NCBI RefSeq assembly: GCF_021216675.1
Contig: NZ_CP086120.1
Span: 5,451,001-5,515,000 of the forward strand
From: Streptomyces gobiensis
GTDB taxonomy: Bacteria > Actinomycetota > Actinomycetes > Streptomycetales > Streptomycetaceae
Direction: 5' to 3'
Length of the DNA: 64,000 nt
Below, one piece after another: positions 27,407-36,100 of this stretch. Each line of letters starts with the position of its first letter. Position 1 is the stretch's first letter. The notes beneath the pieces are model-generated. The model made no database searches, had not been told where the DNA came from, and saw only the letters and a program-made list of their open reading frames with translations. The translations under genes and the position numbers were made by a program.

Positions 27407-28792
27407 TCAGCGGCCATCCACCCAGCGCACACCCGGATACTCATCCGCCCCCGCCAGGAACTCATCCAGCTTCTTCAGCGTGAGCGGCTCCGGCATCGGC
27501 CTGCGTTCCGGGAGCTTCCGCAGGGCTTTGTCGTACAGCGTGTACTGGGCGAGGTCACGCGGGTGGTCCTCGGCGCGCAGCCCGGCGAACCGGCCACTGC
27601 GCCGCGCCTTCGCCAGCAGCCGTCGCCACTCACCGACGGTGGGCAGCCCCACAGCCTCCACGCCGTTCTGGAACAGCGTCAGCAGAATCTCGTCAAAGGG
27701 CTCGTGCCCTTCCAGGTAGCTCTCCAGGCCCCGGTACGACCCCTCCGTATTGAAGGTCATCCAGAAGGGCACCGAGCCGGTGCGCAGCACCCACCAGGGC
27801 TCCATCACGATGAAGGACTCCACATAGAGCCGGCTGGCCGGGAACCCGCGCTGGGAGTACCACCAGCGGTACAGGTCGGCGACGAGCGGACTCGGCGACT
27901 CCGGCTGCTCGAACACCAACCGCCGGACCCGGTAGCCGTGTTCCCTGGCGAAGCGCTCGATATCGGCGCGCAGAGCTGGCTCAAAGCCCCACTCGGCCTC
28001 CGGGGCGGTACGGTCCGGTTCTGGGCCGTACCAGCGGCGCACCGGCGAGCCGTAGCGCTCCAGATACTCCGCCACGCGCTCGCTGCCGTGGTGGAACTCC
28101 TCCTCGGTGGCGCCGCCGATCGCGCCGTGCTGGAAGACATAACGGGAGCCGAGAGCCGTGGTGCCCCAGGTGCTGGTGCATTCGGCGATCACGATCGTGC
28201 CGCCGGGCGCGAGGCGTTCGGTGAGGAAGCGCTCGTACCCCGCGCCCAGCGTCCGCCGCTTGATGCGGAAGTAGGTCAGCGCCCGGACCATCAGCCGGTC
28301 CTGGTTGGCATCGTGCATATGGTGCAGCTGCACATCCGGGTTGCCACGCAGCAGCGCGCGGCCCGGCTCGATGGCCTTGATCATCGCGCCCGCGGGATCG
28401 TCCGGGTGGACCCGCTGCCGTACCGGGATCAAGAAGGTCTGCGGCAGCCAGGGAATGCCGAGCGCGGTCCACAGATGGGTGAGGGCCCCACTGGCCGACC
28501 CGATGGCCACCGCCGGATAGTGACGCTGCGGGTACTCCTCGGAGATCCACCGGGAGATGTCCTCGGTGTCGACACGGCTCATCCGCCGCGGGCTGACCGT
28601 CTCCAGGGCGCCGCTGCCGATGAAGACCTTCTCACGCAGCCTGGCGGGAAGCATCCGGGTGGCCCGGACCAGCGGCTTGAGCGCCGTCGACTCGCCCAGG
28701 GCGGGGAAGGGCTCACCGCGCAGAAAAGCGGCGTTGGCCCGGAGCATGGCCGAGGCGGAGTCGAAGCCTGCCAGGAAACGCGGAATGGTCAT
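27407..28792 (-). CDS. unrecognised 461-aa conserved-looking protein
   Basis: A soluble protein with no signal and no membrane helix. Residues 90-150 include AVAIGSASGALTHLWTALGIPWLPQTFLIP, a Gly-rich alpha/beta start, and about 195-215 LAPGGTIVIAECTSTWG, which superficially resembles the strand-4 region of methyltransferases. The rest is Trp/Tyr/Arg-rich (LYRWWYSQRGFP; EPWWVLRTGSVPFWM). No catalytic motif could be assigned. It lies between the dehydrogenase (convergent) and the membrane hydrolase (same strand, 137 bases apart). I looked for Toprim or nuclease motifs because of the nearby condensin genes and saw none. Real gene, function unknown. Confidence 0.7.
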   Translation of the reverse strand: MTIPRFLAGFDSASAMLRANAAFLRGEPFPALGESTALKPLVRATRMLPARLREKVFIGSGALETVSPRRMSRVDTEDISRWISEEYPQRHYPAVAIGSASGALTHLWTALGIPWLPQTFLIPVRQRVHPDDPAGAMIKAIEPGRALLRGNPDVQLHHMHDANQDRLMVRALTYFRIKRRTLGAGYERFLTERLAPGGTIVIAECTSTWGTTALGSRYVFQHGAIGGATEEEFHHGSERVAEYLERYGSPVRRWYGPEPDRTAPEAEWGFEPALRADIERFAREHGYRVRRLVFEQPESPSPLVADLYRWWYSQRGFPASRLYVESFIVMEPWWVLRTGSVPFWMTFNTEGSYRGLESYLEGHEPFDEILLTLFQNGVEAVGLPTVGEWRRLLAKARRSGRFAGLRAEDHPRDLAQYTLYDKALRKLPERRPMPEPLTLKKLDEFLAGADEYPGVRWVDGR

Positions 28793-28893
28793 GCCGGGCC
28801 TCCCAGCGCTGCCGACTCACGGCTACAGGTTGTGTATCTTGCAGGTCTCCTGCGGTGGGCTGGGACAAACCTGCTCACTTCGGGAGTGTCCGG

Positions 28894-28933
28894 TCAGCCT
28901 GTTCAGCCTGTTCAGCCTGGTCAGGTTGATCAG
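28894..28933. repeat. 9-bp tandem repeat TCAGCCTGT x3 plus decayed copies
   Basis: TCAGCCTGT at 28894-28902 and 28903-28911, TCAGCCTGG at 28912-28920, then TCAGGTTGA and TCAG, run up to the stop of the membrane hydrolase gene. A possible site of replication slippage. Confidence 0.7.
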
Positions 28934-30507
28934 TCGTCGTGTGAGGGAATGCCAAACGGACGGGCCAGGGGCGCGCCCCAGTCCCGCCACGCCGGACAGG
29001 GCAGGCCGGGGCGCCCGTCCAGGAAGCGGTTGACCTCGTTGTAGAAGCCCGGCCGGATGGGCAGATAGGGATGCGGCACCCGCAGCGGGCAGGCGTTGCG
29101 CTCGACCGGGAGCCGCCAGCCGCCCGGCATGAGCGGCAGATCGGTGGCCGATGTGGCGCTGAACGACCGCACCCGTTCCGGCAGCGGCTCGGCGAGGATC
29201 GACGACGCTGTGCCAGGGGTGCCGAGAAGTTCCAGTGCCGCGGGCGCGTCGGGATCGAAGTGGAAGTCGACCAGGTCGGCCAGCGGAGCGAGCAGCCGCA
29301 GCAGGTCGCTGCCGACCTTGCCCTGCCCGTCCCGGTCGGCGGGCTGGTAGCCCACCGGACTCTCCGGGAACGGGCCGACGAGCAGCAGGACATCCACCTC
29401 GGGCGCCCTGCCCTGTGCCACGGCCTGCCAGGCCACCCACACGGCGTGGGAATGGCCCGCCACCACCAGCGGGCGCGGCAGCTCGCGCACCTGCTCGGAG
29501 AAGATCTCCACCTGCTCGGCCATGGGGCGCTGGGTGTCCCGGGGCACATAGGGGGCTCCCGTCCTGATCGGGCAGGCCGCCACGCCGCACGGCTGCCCGT
29601 CGCCGACTCCCGCATAGGAGAAGTAGAACGTCCGTTCGCAGCTGTACCCCAGTCTGCCGGTCTCCGTCTCGAAGATCGCACCTCGCCCGGACGCGGAGTT
29701 GATACCGGACATCAGCAGAATCGACCCGGACCGTCCCGCCGCGTCCGGTCCTTTGCCCGCCCCGCCACGGGTCGCGGTGAACACCGTGGCGATGACCACG
29801 AACGCCACCGCCGCGGCCGACAGCCGCAGCAACGGCCGCCCACTCGGTGGCCGGGCCAGCAGGAGGATCGTGATGCCGGTGGCCAGCGCGGAAACGGGCA
29901 CCAGGAACAGCGTCAGCCCCGGGCGGAGATCCGCGAGCGCGCTGAGCAGGATCAGCACGATCGCGTAGGGCACGACCACCTCCACTCGCAGCCCCCGCCG
30001 CCATGCCCGCCCGGCCGATGTCCGCAGCCGCGCCGAGCCCTGCCAGGGCACGGGGGCGCTGATGAACCAGACCAGCGCCAAGAGTCCAGCCGCCGCCCAG
30101 AACAGCCGTGAGTACAGCAGCGTCTGGGACATAAAGCCCATCTGAGCCGCCAGCAGCAGCGGCAACCCCGTGATCCCGTAGAAGAGCGCCGCAAACCGGA
30201 CCCGGCGCCATGTCAGCCCACCGAGCAGCACGCCCAGCACAGCCACCCGGACGGTGAGGACGAGGGCCAGTACGGCGGTGAACTCCGGGACCGACCGCGC
30301 ACGCGCCAGCAGCACCCGCAGATCGGTGAACAGATCCGCGGGCGGCAGCGCCACGAAGTGCACCAGACCAGGCCAGCGTGGCAGCACCCCGGTCAGCGCG
30401 AGAGCGGGTACGGCGACAGCAAGGACGGCTAGCGGCCACAGCCGCGACCCGTTCCGCTCGCCGAACGCCTTGCTCAGCCGTCGGCGCGACAGGGTCGGGA
30501 AGCCCAT
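28930..30507 (-). CDS. seven-helix membrane protein fused to an alpha/beta hydrolase domain
   Basis: A 525-aa protein. Seven hydrophobic segments fill residues about 24-247 (for example FTAVLALVLTVRVAVLGVLL and YAIVLILLSALADL). The remaining 280 residues look like an alpha/beta hydrolase: nucleophile elbow GHSHAVW near residue 350 in LVVAGHSHAVWVAWQAV, strand VDVLLLVGPF, and a late segment with PHPYLP. Several Cys (YSCERT, PCGVAACP) lie in the hydrolase part. The nucleophile Ser is in G-H-S-H-A. ATG 30507 faces the condensin-like operon, with 95 bases between the starts. Predicted esterase or lipase-like at the membrane; substrate unknown. The stop is followed by a 9-bp tandem repeat. Confidence 0.75.
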   Translation of the reverse strand: MGFPTLSRRRLSKAFGERNGSRLWPLAVLAVAVPALALTGVLPRWPGLVHFVALPPADLFTDLRVLLARARSVPEFTAVLALVLTVRVAVLGVLLGGLTWRRVRFAALFYGITGLPLLLAAQMGFMSQTLLYSRLFWAAAGLLALVWFISAPVPWQGSARLRTSAGRAWRRGLRVEVVVPYAIVLILLSALADLRPGLTLFLVPVSALATGITILLLARPPSGRPLLRLSAAAVAFVVIATVFTATRGGAGKGPDAAGRSGSILLMSGINSASGRGAIFETETGRLGYSCERTFYFSYAGVGDGQPCGVAACPIRTGAPYVPRDTQRPMAEQVEIFSEQVRELPRPLVVAGHSHAVWVAWQAVAQGRAPEVDVLLLVGPFPESPVGYQPADRDGQGKVGSDLLRLLAPLADLVDFHFDPDAPAALELLGTPGTASSILAEPLPERVRSFSATSATDLPLMPGGWRLPVERNACPLRVPHPYLPIRPGFYNEVNRFLDGRPGLPCPAWRDWGAPLARPFGIPSHDD

Positions 30508-30586
30508 TGGATGGATGTACCAGCTTTAGGGCACCGCGAACCAGCATGGCGTACTCCGTGCCGTTTCGGCCGATGTCAGCCCCAGC

Positions 30587-30603
30587 ATTTAATGTGTGCG
30601 TCG
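30587..30603 (+). promoter_or_regulatory. candidate -10 of a leaderless condensin operon
   Basis: TTTAAT at 30587-30592 is an AT-rich -10 match in very GC-rich DNA. The GTG at 30603 lies 10 bases after it, the spacing expected when the transcript starts at the initiation codon. No purine-rich ribosome site precedes that GTG. The -35 is not clear. Confidence 0.4.
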
Positions 30604-32150
30604 TGACTGCGCAAGCCCCGGCGATGAGTTCGCCCACCGCCGCTGACCAGCTCTCCGGCTCCGCCCGGCCCGCGCCGGGCCCGGCCGCCGACGAGGGCCT
30701 GGCCCGGCGCCTTCGTGCGCTGGCCTGCACCGCACCGCTGCACGACCTGGATGCCCGTAAGGCGAATCTGGCGGGAGAGTACAGCGGGTACGCGATGGCG
30801 GAGGTGGCGCTCGCCGCGATCGATCTGGTCACGCTGCAGATGGACTTCGACACCGGCGCCGACCACGAGGAGATCGTCACCCGGCTGCTGCCCCGGGTCG
30901 CCGCCCAGGCCCCCCGGCGCCCCGCCGCCGAGCATGAGCGGGTCGCCCGCTGGGTCCTGGAGAGCCTGATCAATGTCGGCAGCGTCGACCGGGGCTTCCG
31001 CGCCGTCTACGGCACCTTCGGGCCGGACGGCGAGTACATCCGGCGTGACTATGACTTCAAGCTGATCGAGGAGGTGCCCGGGCCCGGTGGCGGCGTCTAT
31101 CTGCGGACCACCGATGAAGCGGTCAATGTCCTGGTCGGCGCCCTCGATACGGATGTCACCAGCGCACAGATCGCCGCCGAGGTGAAGCTTGAGGTGCTGG
31201 TCAGCCGAGGACGGCTGGCCGACGCTCAGCTCGCCGCGGAGCAGGCCCGCTACCGCACCGTGCAGTACGCCGAAACGCTCCGTAAGACACTCGACGCCAC
31301 CCGGCGCAATGTCCGCGCCGTCGACTGGCTCCAGACCGCGCCGGACATGATCGCTGAAGCCCTGGACCATGTCGCCGACCGGTACCGGCACGAGAACGCC
31401 ATCCTGACCAATATCCGCCGCGCCCGCGACGAGGCAGCCGACGACAAGCACCCCGGTCACAAGCTGCGCGCCGCCGAACTCGTCGATATCGTCAAGGACT
31501 GCATCCGCCGCCACACCCAGCTCCAGTCCCGCCTCCTCGAGGCCGGGCCGCTCTTCCGCGCCGAACAGGACCGGCAGGCCTTCGCCCCGCCCGCCGCCCG
31601 CGCCGGCCTCGATCTGTACGGCCAGCTCCTGGCCCCCCTGCTTCCGGAGCCCGTTGAGCGGGCCACCCGGGTCACCGACGCCTTCTTCGCCCGGGGTACC
31701 GGACTGCGCACTCCCGGCGCCGTACGGGCGGGTGACCTCATCGAGCTGCTGCTCACCCCGCCCGCACCACGCGAGCATCTGGGCGCCGAGATGCCCGAGC
31801 CCGATCTGGTCGCCACGCCCGACGACAGCCGCTTCAGCGAGGAACAGCTGGCCGCCGCCACGGAACTGCTGGAACTGCCCCCGGACGCACCGCGCAGACT
31901 GTCCGGCCTGCTCGCCGAGGCCCGCCGCCGCGATCCCGAACTGCCCTATCTGGTCGCCCTGCTGGCGGTGCACGCCGCCAGTCCACCGGTCGGCACCGCC
32001 TACCGACAAGGCGAACAGCGGCTCCTGTTCGCCGTTGACGACGGCATCGAGCTGGACGACCCCGACTTCGGCGGCGCCGACCTCATCGTCGGCACCGCCA
32101 TGCTCGACGCGGCCGGAATGGCCGCCGAACGATCCGAGGTGGCCTCATGA
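30603..32150 (+). CDS. kleisin-like condensin subunit (JetA/MksF/MukF-type)
   Basis: A 515-aa soluble protein. Residues about 35-200 read as an N-terminal winged-helix region (RVARWVLESLINVGS, then IRRDYDFKLIEEVPG and VYLRTTDEAVNVLVGAL). This is followed by a helical block, VKLEVLVSRGRLADAQLAAE, then RTVQYAETLRKTLDATRRNV, RAVDWLQTAPDMIAEALDHV, which has the order and spacing of the JetA/MukF four-helix region. The C-terminal 100 residues are Leu-rich and end in an acidic tail. It overlaps the next gene by four bases and begins a three-gene operon with an SMC-like ATPase, which supports the kleisin reading. The start (GTG 30603) is a choice among several; ATG 30546 and ATG 30624 are alternatives. 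Assigned from pattern and order, not from an alignment. Confidence 0.65.
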   Translation: MTAQAPAMSSPTAADQLSGSARPAPGPAADEGLARRLRALACTAPLHDLDARKANLAGEYSGYAMAEVALAAIDLVTLQMDFDTGADHEEIVTRLLPRVAAQAPRRPAAEHERVARWVLESLINVGSVDRGFRAVYGTFGPDGEYIRRDYDFKLIEEVPGPGGGVYLRTTDEAVNVLVGALDTDVTSAQIAAEVKLEVLVSRGRLADAQLAAEQARYRTVQYAETLRKTLDATRRNVRAVDWLQTAPDMIAEALDHVADRYRHENAILTNIRRARDEAADDKHPGHKLRAAELVDIVKDCIRRHTQLQSRLLEAGPLFRAEQDRQAFAPPAARAGLDLYGQLLAPLLPEPVERATRVTDAFFARGTGLRTPGAVRAGDLIELLLTPPAPREHLGAEMPEPDLVATPDDSRFSEEQLAAATELLELPPDAPRRLSGLLAEARRRDPELPYLVALLAVHAASPPVGTAYRQGEQRLLFAVDDGIELDDPDFGGADLIVGTAMLDAAGMAAERSEVAS

Positions 32151-33073
32151 CCATCTCGCACCACCGAGGAGCGCCCGCCGTGAGCGAGTACGGCACCGAG
32201 CCCGCACCGGACAGCACCCAGGAGCGGCCCGCCGCCATCACCCCCGCTGACGCGGCCGACGCCGCCCGACTGGTCTCCTTCGGCCTGCAGCCCAAGCTCT
32301 CGCCCGCCCGGGACACCGAATACGCCGAGCTGCTGCGGCGGTACCGCGAGGAGCCCGCCTTCGCCCGGCTCGCCGACGCCGTCGCCACCGGGCTCGGCCT
32401 GATCGTGCTGGAGGTCTCCACCCGCGCCGGGATGGCACTGGCCGCCGCCGAGGACTCCGTCTTCGCGGTCCGTATGGGCGACTACGCCCGCCGTGCCACC
32501 GCCGACTCCGCCGACCGGTTTCTGCACGGACTCGCCCATCTCGCGGTCGCCGCCATGGCCTTCCCCCGTCCTGAAGACCTTGCCGATGACGGCTATATCG
32601 GCCGCATCACCGTCAACGGCGTGGACACCTTCGTCCGGCAGGCCTGCCGGCGGCTGGCCGAACGCGCCGAGGAGCAGGGCGAGAACACGGACCCGGCCAC
32701 CAGCGCACCAGGGCTTGAGGCCGCCTGGCGGGTGTACTCCCGGCGCAGTGCCACCGGCGCCACCAAGGACGCCCGGCGGCTGGCCGGATCCACCACCGGC
32801 ATCGTGGGCAAGGCGGTCGCCTTCCTGGTCGACTCCGGTTTTCTGCAGCGCACCGGCGATGACGCCGGAGGCACGTACCGCACCACCGCCCGCTACCAGT
32901 TGCAGGTCCGCGATATGGCGGGCAGCGCCGCCATGGCCGAGCTGCTGGAGCTGGGCATCGTCCCTGTCAACGACGGAAGCGGCACCCTGCTGCCACCCGC
33001 CGGAGCCGATGACCTCGACCTGGCCGACGGCGCAGGGCTGCCCTTCTTCGAAACCCAGCACAGCCACTCCTGA
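32147..33073 (+). CDS. small winged-helix (kite-like) condensin subunit (JetB/MksE-type)
   Basis: A 308-aa acidic protein. A disordered N-terminus of about 35 residues precedes two winged-helix-like blocks, one near 50-190 (YAELLRRYREEPAFARLADAV, then LIVLEVSTRAGMALA) and one near 195-280 (LAGSTTGIVGKAVAFLVDSGF, then LQRTGDDAGGTYRTTARYQL). This is the expected build of MksE/JetB-type kite proteins, which dimerise and bind the kleisin. Its ATG sits in an ATGA overlap with the kleisin-like gene, so the two are made in coupled amounts. The SMC-like gene follows after 78 bases, which contain a CTGTCCTTC direct repeat. The kite call rests mainly on context and helix pattern. Confidence 0.6.
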   Translation: MTISHHRGAPAVSEYGTEPAPDSTQERPAAITPADAADAARLVSFGLQPKLSPARDTEYAELLRRYREEPAFARLADAVATGLGLIVLEVSTRAGMALAAAEDSVFAVRMGDYARRATADSADRFLHGLAHLAVAAMAFPRPEDLADDGYIGRITVNGVDTFVRQACRRLAERAEEQGENTDPATSAPGLEAAWRVYSRRSATGATKDARRLAGSTTGIVGKAVAFLVDSGFLQRTGDDAGGTYRTTARYQLQVRDMAGSAAMAELLELGIVPVNDGSGTLLPPAGADDLDLADGAGLPFFETQHSHS

Positions 33074-33151
33074 CCCGTCCCTCTGGCCTCCCTGTCCTTC
33101 CTGTCCTTACGTCCCGCGCAACCAGTCCGCACCCAACGAGAGTCCGCCTCC

Positions 33152-36100
33152 ATGTACGAGCTGTCCCGGATCCGTCTCTACTCCATCGGGCCCGCCGGTG
33201 CGCGCTACGCCGACACCGTGCTGGACCTGCGCGGAGTCGGCGACCCGGTGCCCAGCCCCGCCCCCGCCCAGGCGGACTTCTTCGAGGACGAGCCGGTCGG
33301 CCCACCGCGCCGTCCCGCCCCGGCCGGGGTGCTGTTCCTGGAGAACGGCGGCGGCAAGTCCGTCCTGCTCAAGCTGATCTTCTCGGTGATGCTGCCCGGA
33401 CACCGCAACACCCTGGGCGGAGCCAGCTCCGGAGTACTGCGAAAGTTCCTGCTCGCTGATGACTGCGGCCATGTCGCCCTGGAATGGCAGCACACCCTCA
33501 CCGGCGAGACCGTCGTCGTCGGCAAGGTCAGCGAATGGCGCGGACGGCAAGTCTCCAGCGACCCACGGAAGTTCGCCGAGGCCTGGTACTCCTTCCGGCC
33601 CGGCCCCGGTATGAGCCTGGACTCCCTTCCGGTGGCTGAGTCCACCGCGATGCGCCCCGCCGCCGAGGGCGCCTCCGCCGCGCGCGGCCGCCGCCGCACC
33701 ATGAAGGGCTTCCGCGACGTCCTCACCGAGACCGGCAAGGCCTATCCCAACCTCGATGTCGTCTGGGAAGAGATCCACGACCGCTGGAAGGAGCACCTCG
33801 GCGAGCTCGGCCTCGACCCCGAACTCTTCCGCTACCAGCGCGAGATGAACGCCGACGAGGGCGAGGCCGCGGGCCTGTTCGCCGTCAAGAACGACGCCGA
33901 CTTCACCGATCTGCTCCTGCGCGCCGTTACCGACACCCGCGACACCGACGGCCTCGCCGACCTGGTGCATGGCTTCGCCCATAAACTCGGCCGCCGCGCC
34001 GAACTCACCGCCGAACGCGACTTCACCGCGGGCTCCCTCGATCTGCTCACCCGGATCGCCGAAGCGGCGGGGCACCGTGACCGGGCCCGCACCGTGCACA
34101 CCGCAGCCGAGCAGCGCACCCGCACCCTCGCCCACCGGCTCGCCGCCCGAGGCGGCCAGGAGCGGGGCCGCGCCGCCGAACTGGCCCAGCGGGTGGCCGA
34201 GGCCGCCCACACCGTCACCGAGGCCGACCGCACCCGGGGCCGGGCCGACCTGATCGCTGCCGAACTCGCCTACCGGCACGCCTGCCTGGCGCTCACCGCC
34301 GCGGAGAAGGCCGCCACCGCACAGCGCCGCGAGCTCTCCGACGCCCGCACCCTGCACGCCGCATGGCAGGCCGCCGAAACGGTGCTGCGGCACCGCGCCG
34401 CCGCCGACCGCTCAGCCAGGGTCGCCACCGCCATCCGGGAGGCCGAGCGGGACGCCGCCCCCGCGCTCGCCGCCCGCGCCAAGGCCGCCGCCGAACTCGT
34501 ACGCGCCCTGCACGCAGCCGCCGAGGACGGCGAACGGGCCGCCGGGGCCGAGGAAGAACGCTCCAGCGCACTGCAGAACGCCGCCGAGACCGCACACCGC
34601 GACGCCACCACCGCCGCCACCGAGGCCCAGCGCGCCCGCAGCGAGGCCGGGCATCTGCGCCAGCGTCTGGCCGAGGTCGAGCAGGAGACCGCCGAAGCCG
34701 TACGCGCCGGCTGGCTGGATGACTCCGCACCCGACGCCGACCCGGCCCGCGCCGCGCTCGCCGCCAGCGACGCCGAGAAAGCAGCGACCGCCGCCTGGGA
34801 CGCCGCCCGCGAAGCCGCCCGCCGCACCGCCGAACGCGACCGGGAGACGGCGGCCGAGCTGACCCGCGCGGAACTCGCCGCCGCACGCGCGGCCGACGCG
34901 GCGCGCGCCACGGAAGCCGCGTACGAGGCCGAGCGGAACACCGCCGAGGCGCTGGGCGCGGAGCCCCGGCTGGCCGAACTGCTGGGGCTGCCGGAAGCCG
35001 CCACCGCAGCCGGCACGCTGAGCGCCGAGGAGCTCGACCGGAACGCCGACGCGCTGCGCGACCTGCTCGATGAGCGTGTCGCCACCGCCGAGCGGCAACT
35101 CTTCGAGCTCCGTACGGCCGCCGCCGATGACTCCCGCATCCTTGCGGCCCTCGGCGACGGCGGACTGCTGCCGCCGGGCCCCGATGTGCTCACCGCCGTG
35201 GAGTATCTGGGTGAGCACGGCATCCCCGCGCTGCCCGGCTGGCGCTATCTCGCCCAGGCCGTCGACCCCGCCGACCACGCCGCCGTGCTCGCGGCCCGCC
35301 CGGAGCTCGTCGACGGCGTGATCATCACCGACCCCGACAGCCACACCCGCGCCCGCGACGTGCTGGCGAACGCCGCCCTGCTCCCGCGCTCCGCCGTCGC
35401 CGTCGGCACCGCCGCCGCACTGCTCGCTCCCACGCCCGCCGGCGCCGGGGAGGACACCGCTGTGTTCCTGGTGCCGCCGAACCCGGCCATGCATGACGAG
35501 GGCGCCGCCGACGGTGAGCGGCAGGCGCTGCGTGAGCGCGCCACCGCCCGCGATGAGGAGATCCGCGCGCTGGCCGCCCGGCTCGCCGCCGACCGCTCCC
35601 TCGCCGCCCGGCTCACCTCCTGGCGCAGCGGCTGCCCCACCGGCCGACTGGCCGAGCTTGCGGCCGCCGCCGAGACCGCCCGGGACGCCGCCGACACCGC
35701 AGTCGACCAGCACACCGATGCGGCCGCCGCCCGCGCTGAAGCCCAGACGGCCGCCGCCGAAGCGGCCCGAATCCGCGATGAGCGGCAGGAAGCCGCCCAG
35801 CGCGCCCGCCGCTGCGCCGACGCCCTCGCCGGACTCGCCTTCCGGCTCCGCGAACGCAACACGTGGCAGGTCCGGCTGCGGGAGCTGGCCGCCGAGGCGG
35901 CCGAGTCCGATGCCCGCGCGGCCGAGTTCCTCGAACAGGCCCGCGCCGCCGATGAGGACCGGCGCGCCGCCCAGCGCGCCGCCGACGACGCCCGCCGTAC
36001 CGCCCGCGCCCTACGGGCCGAGCGTGCCGAGATCGCCGGAGCCCCCGACGAGATCCCCGATGCCGGAGCCGAACGCCCCGACAAGCCCACCGCTTCGCTC

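Noticed and set aside
27407..28792. Missing JetD/MksG nuclease
   Set aside because: Checked as the possible fourth condensin gene; no Toprim-type acidic motif or nuclease motif was found, and it is on the opposite strand, separated by another gene.
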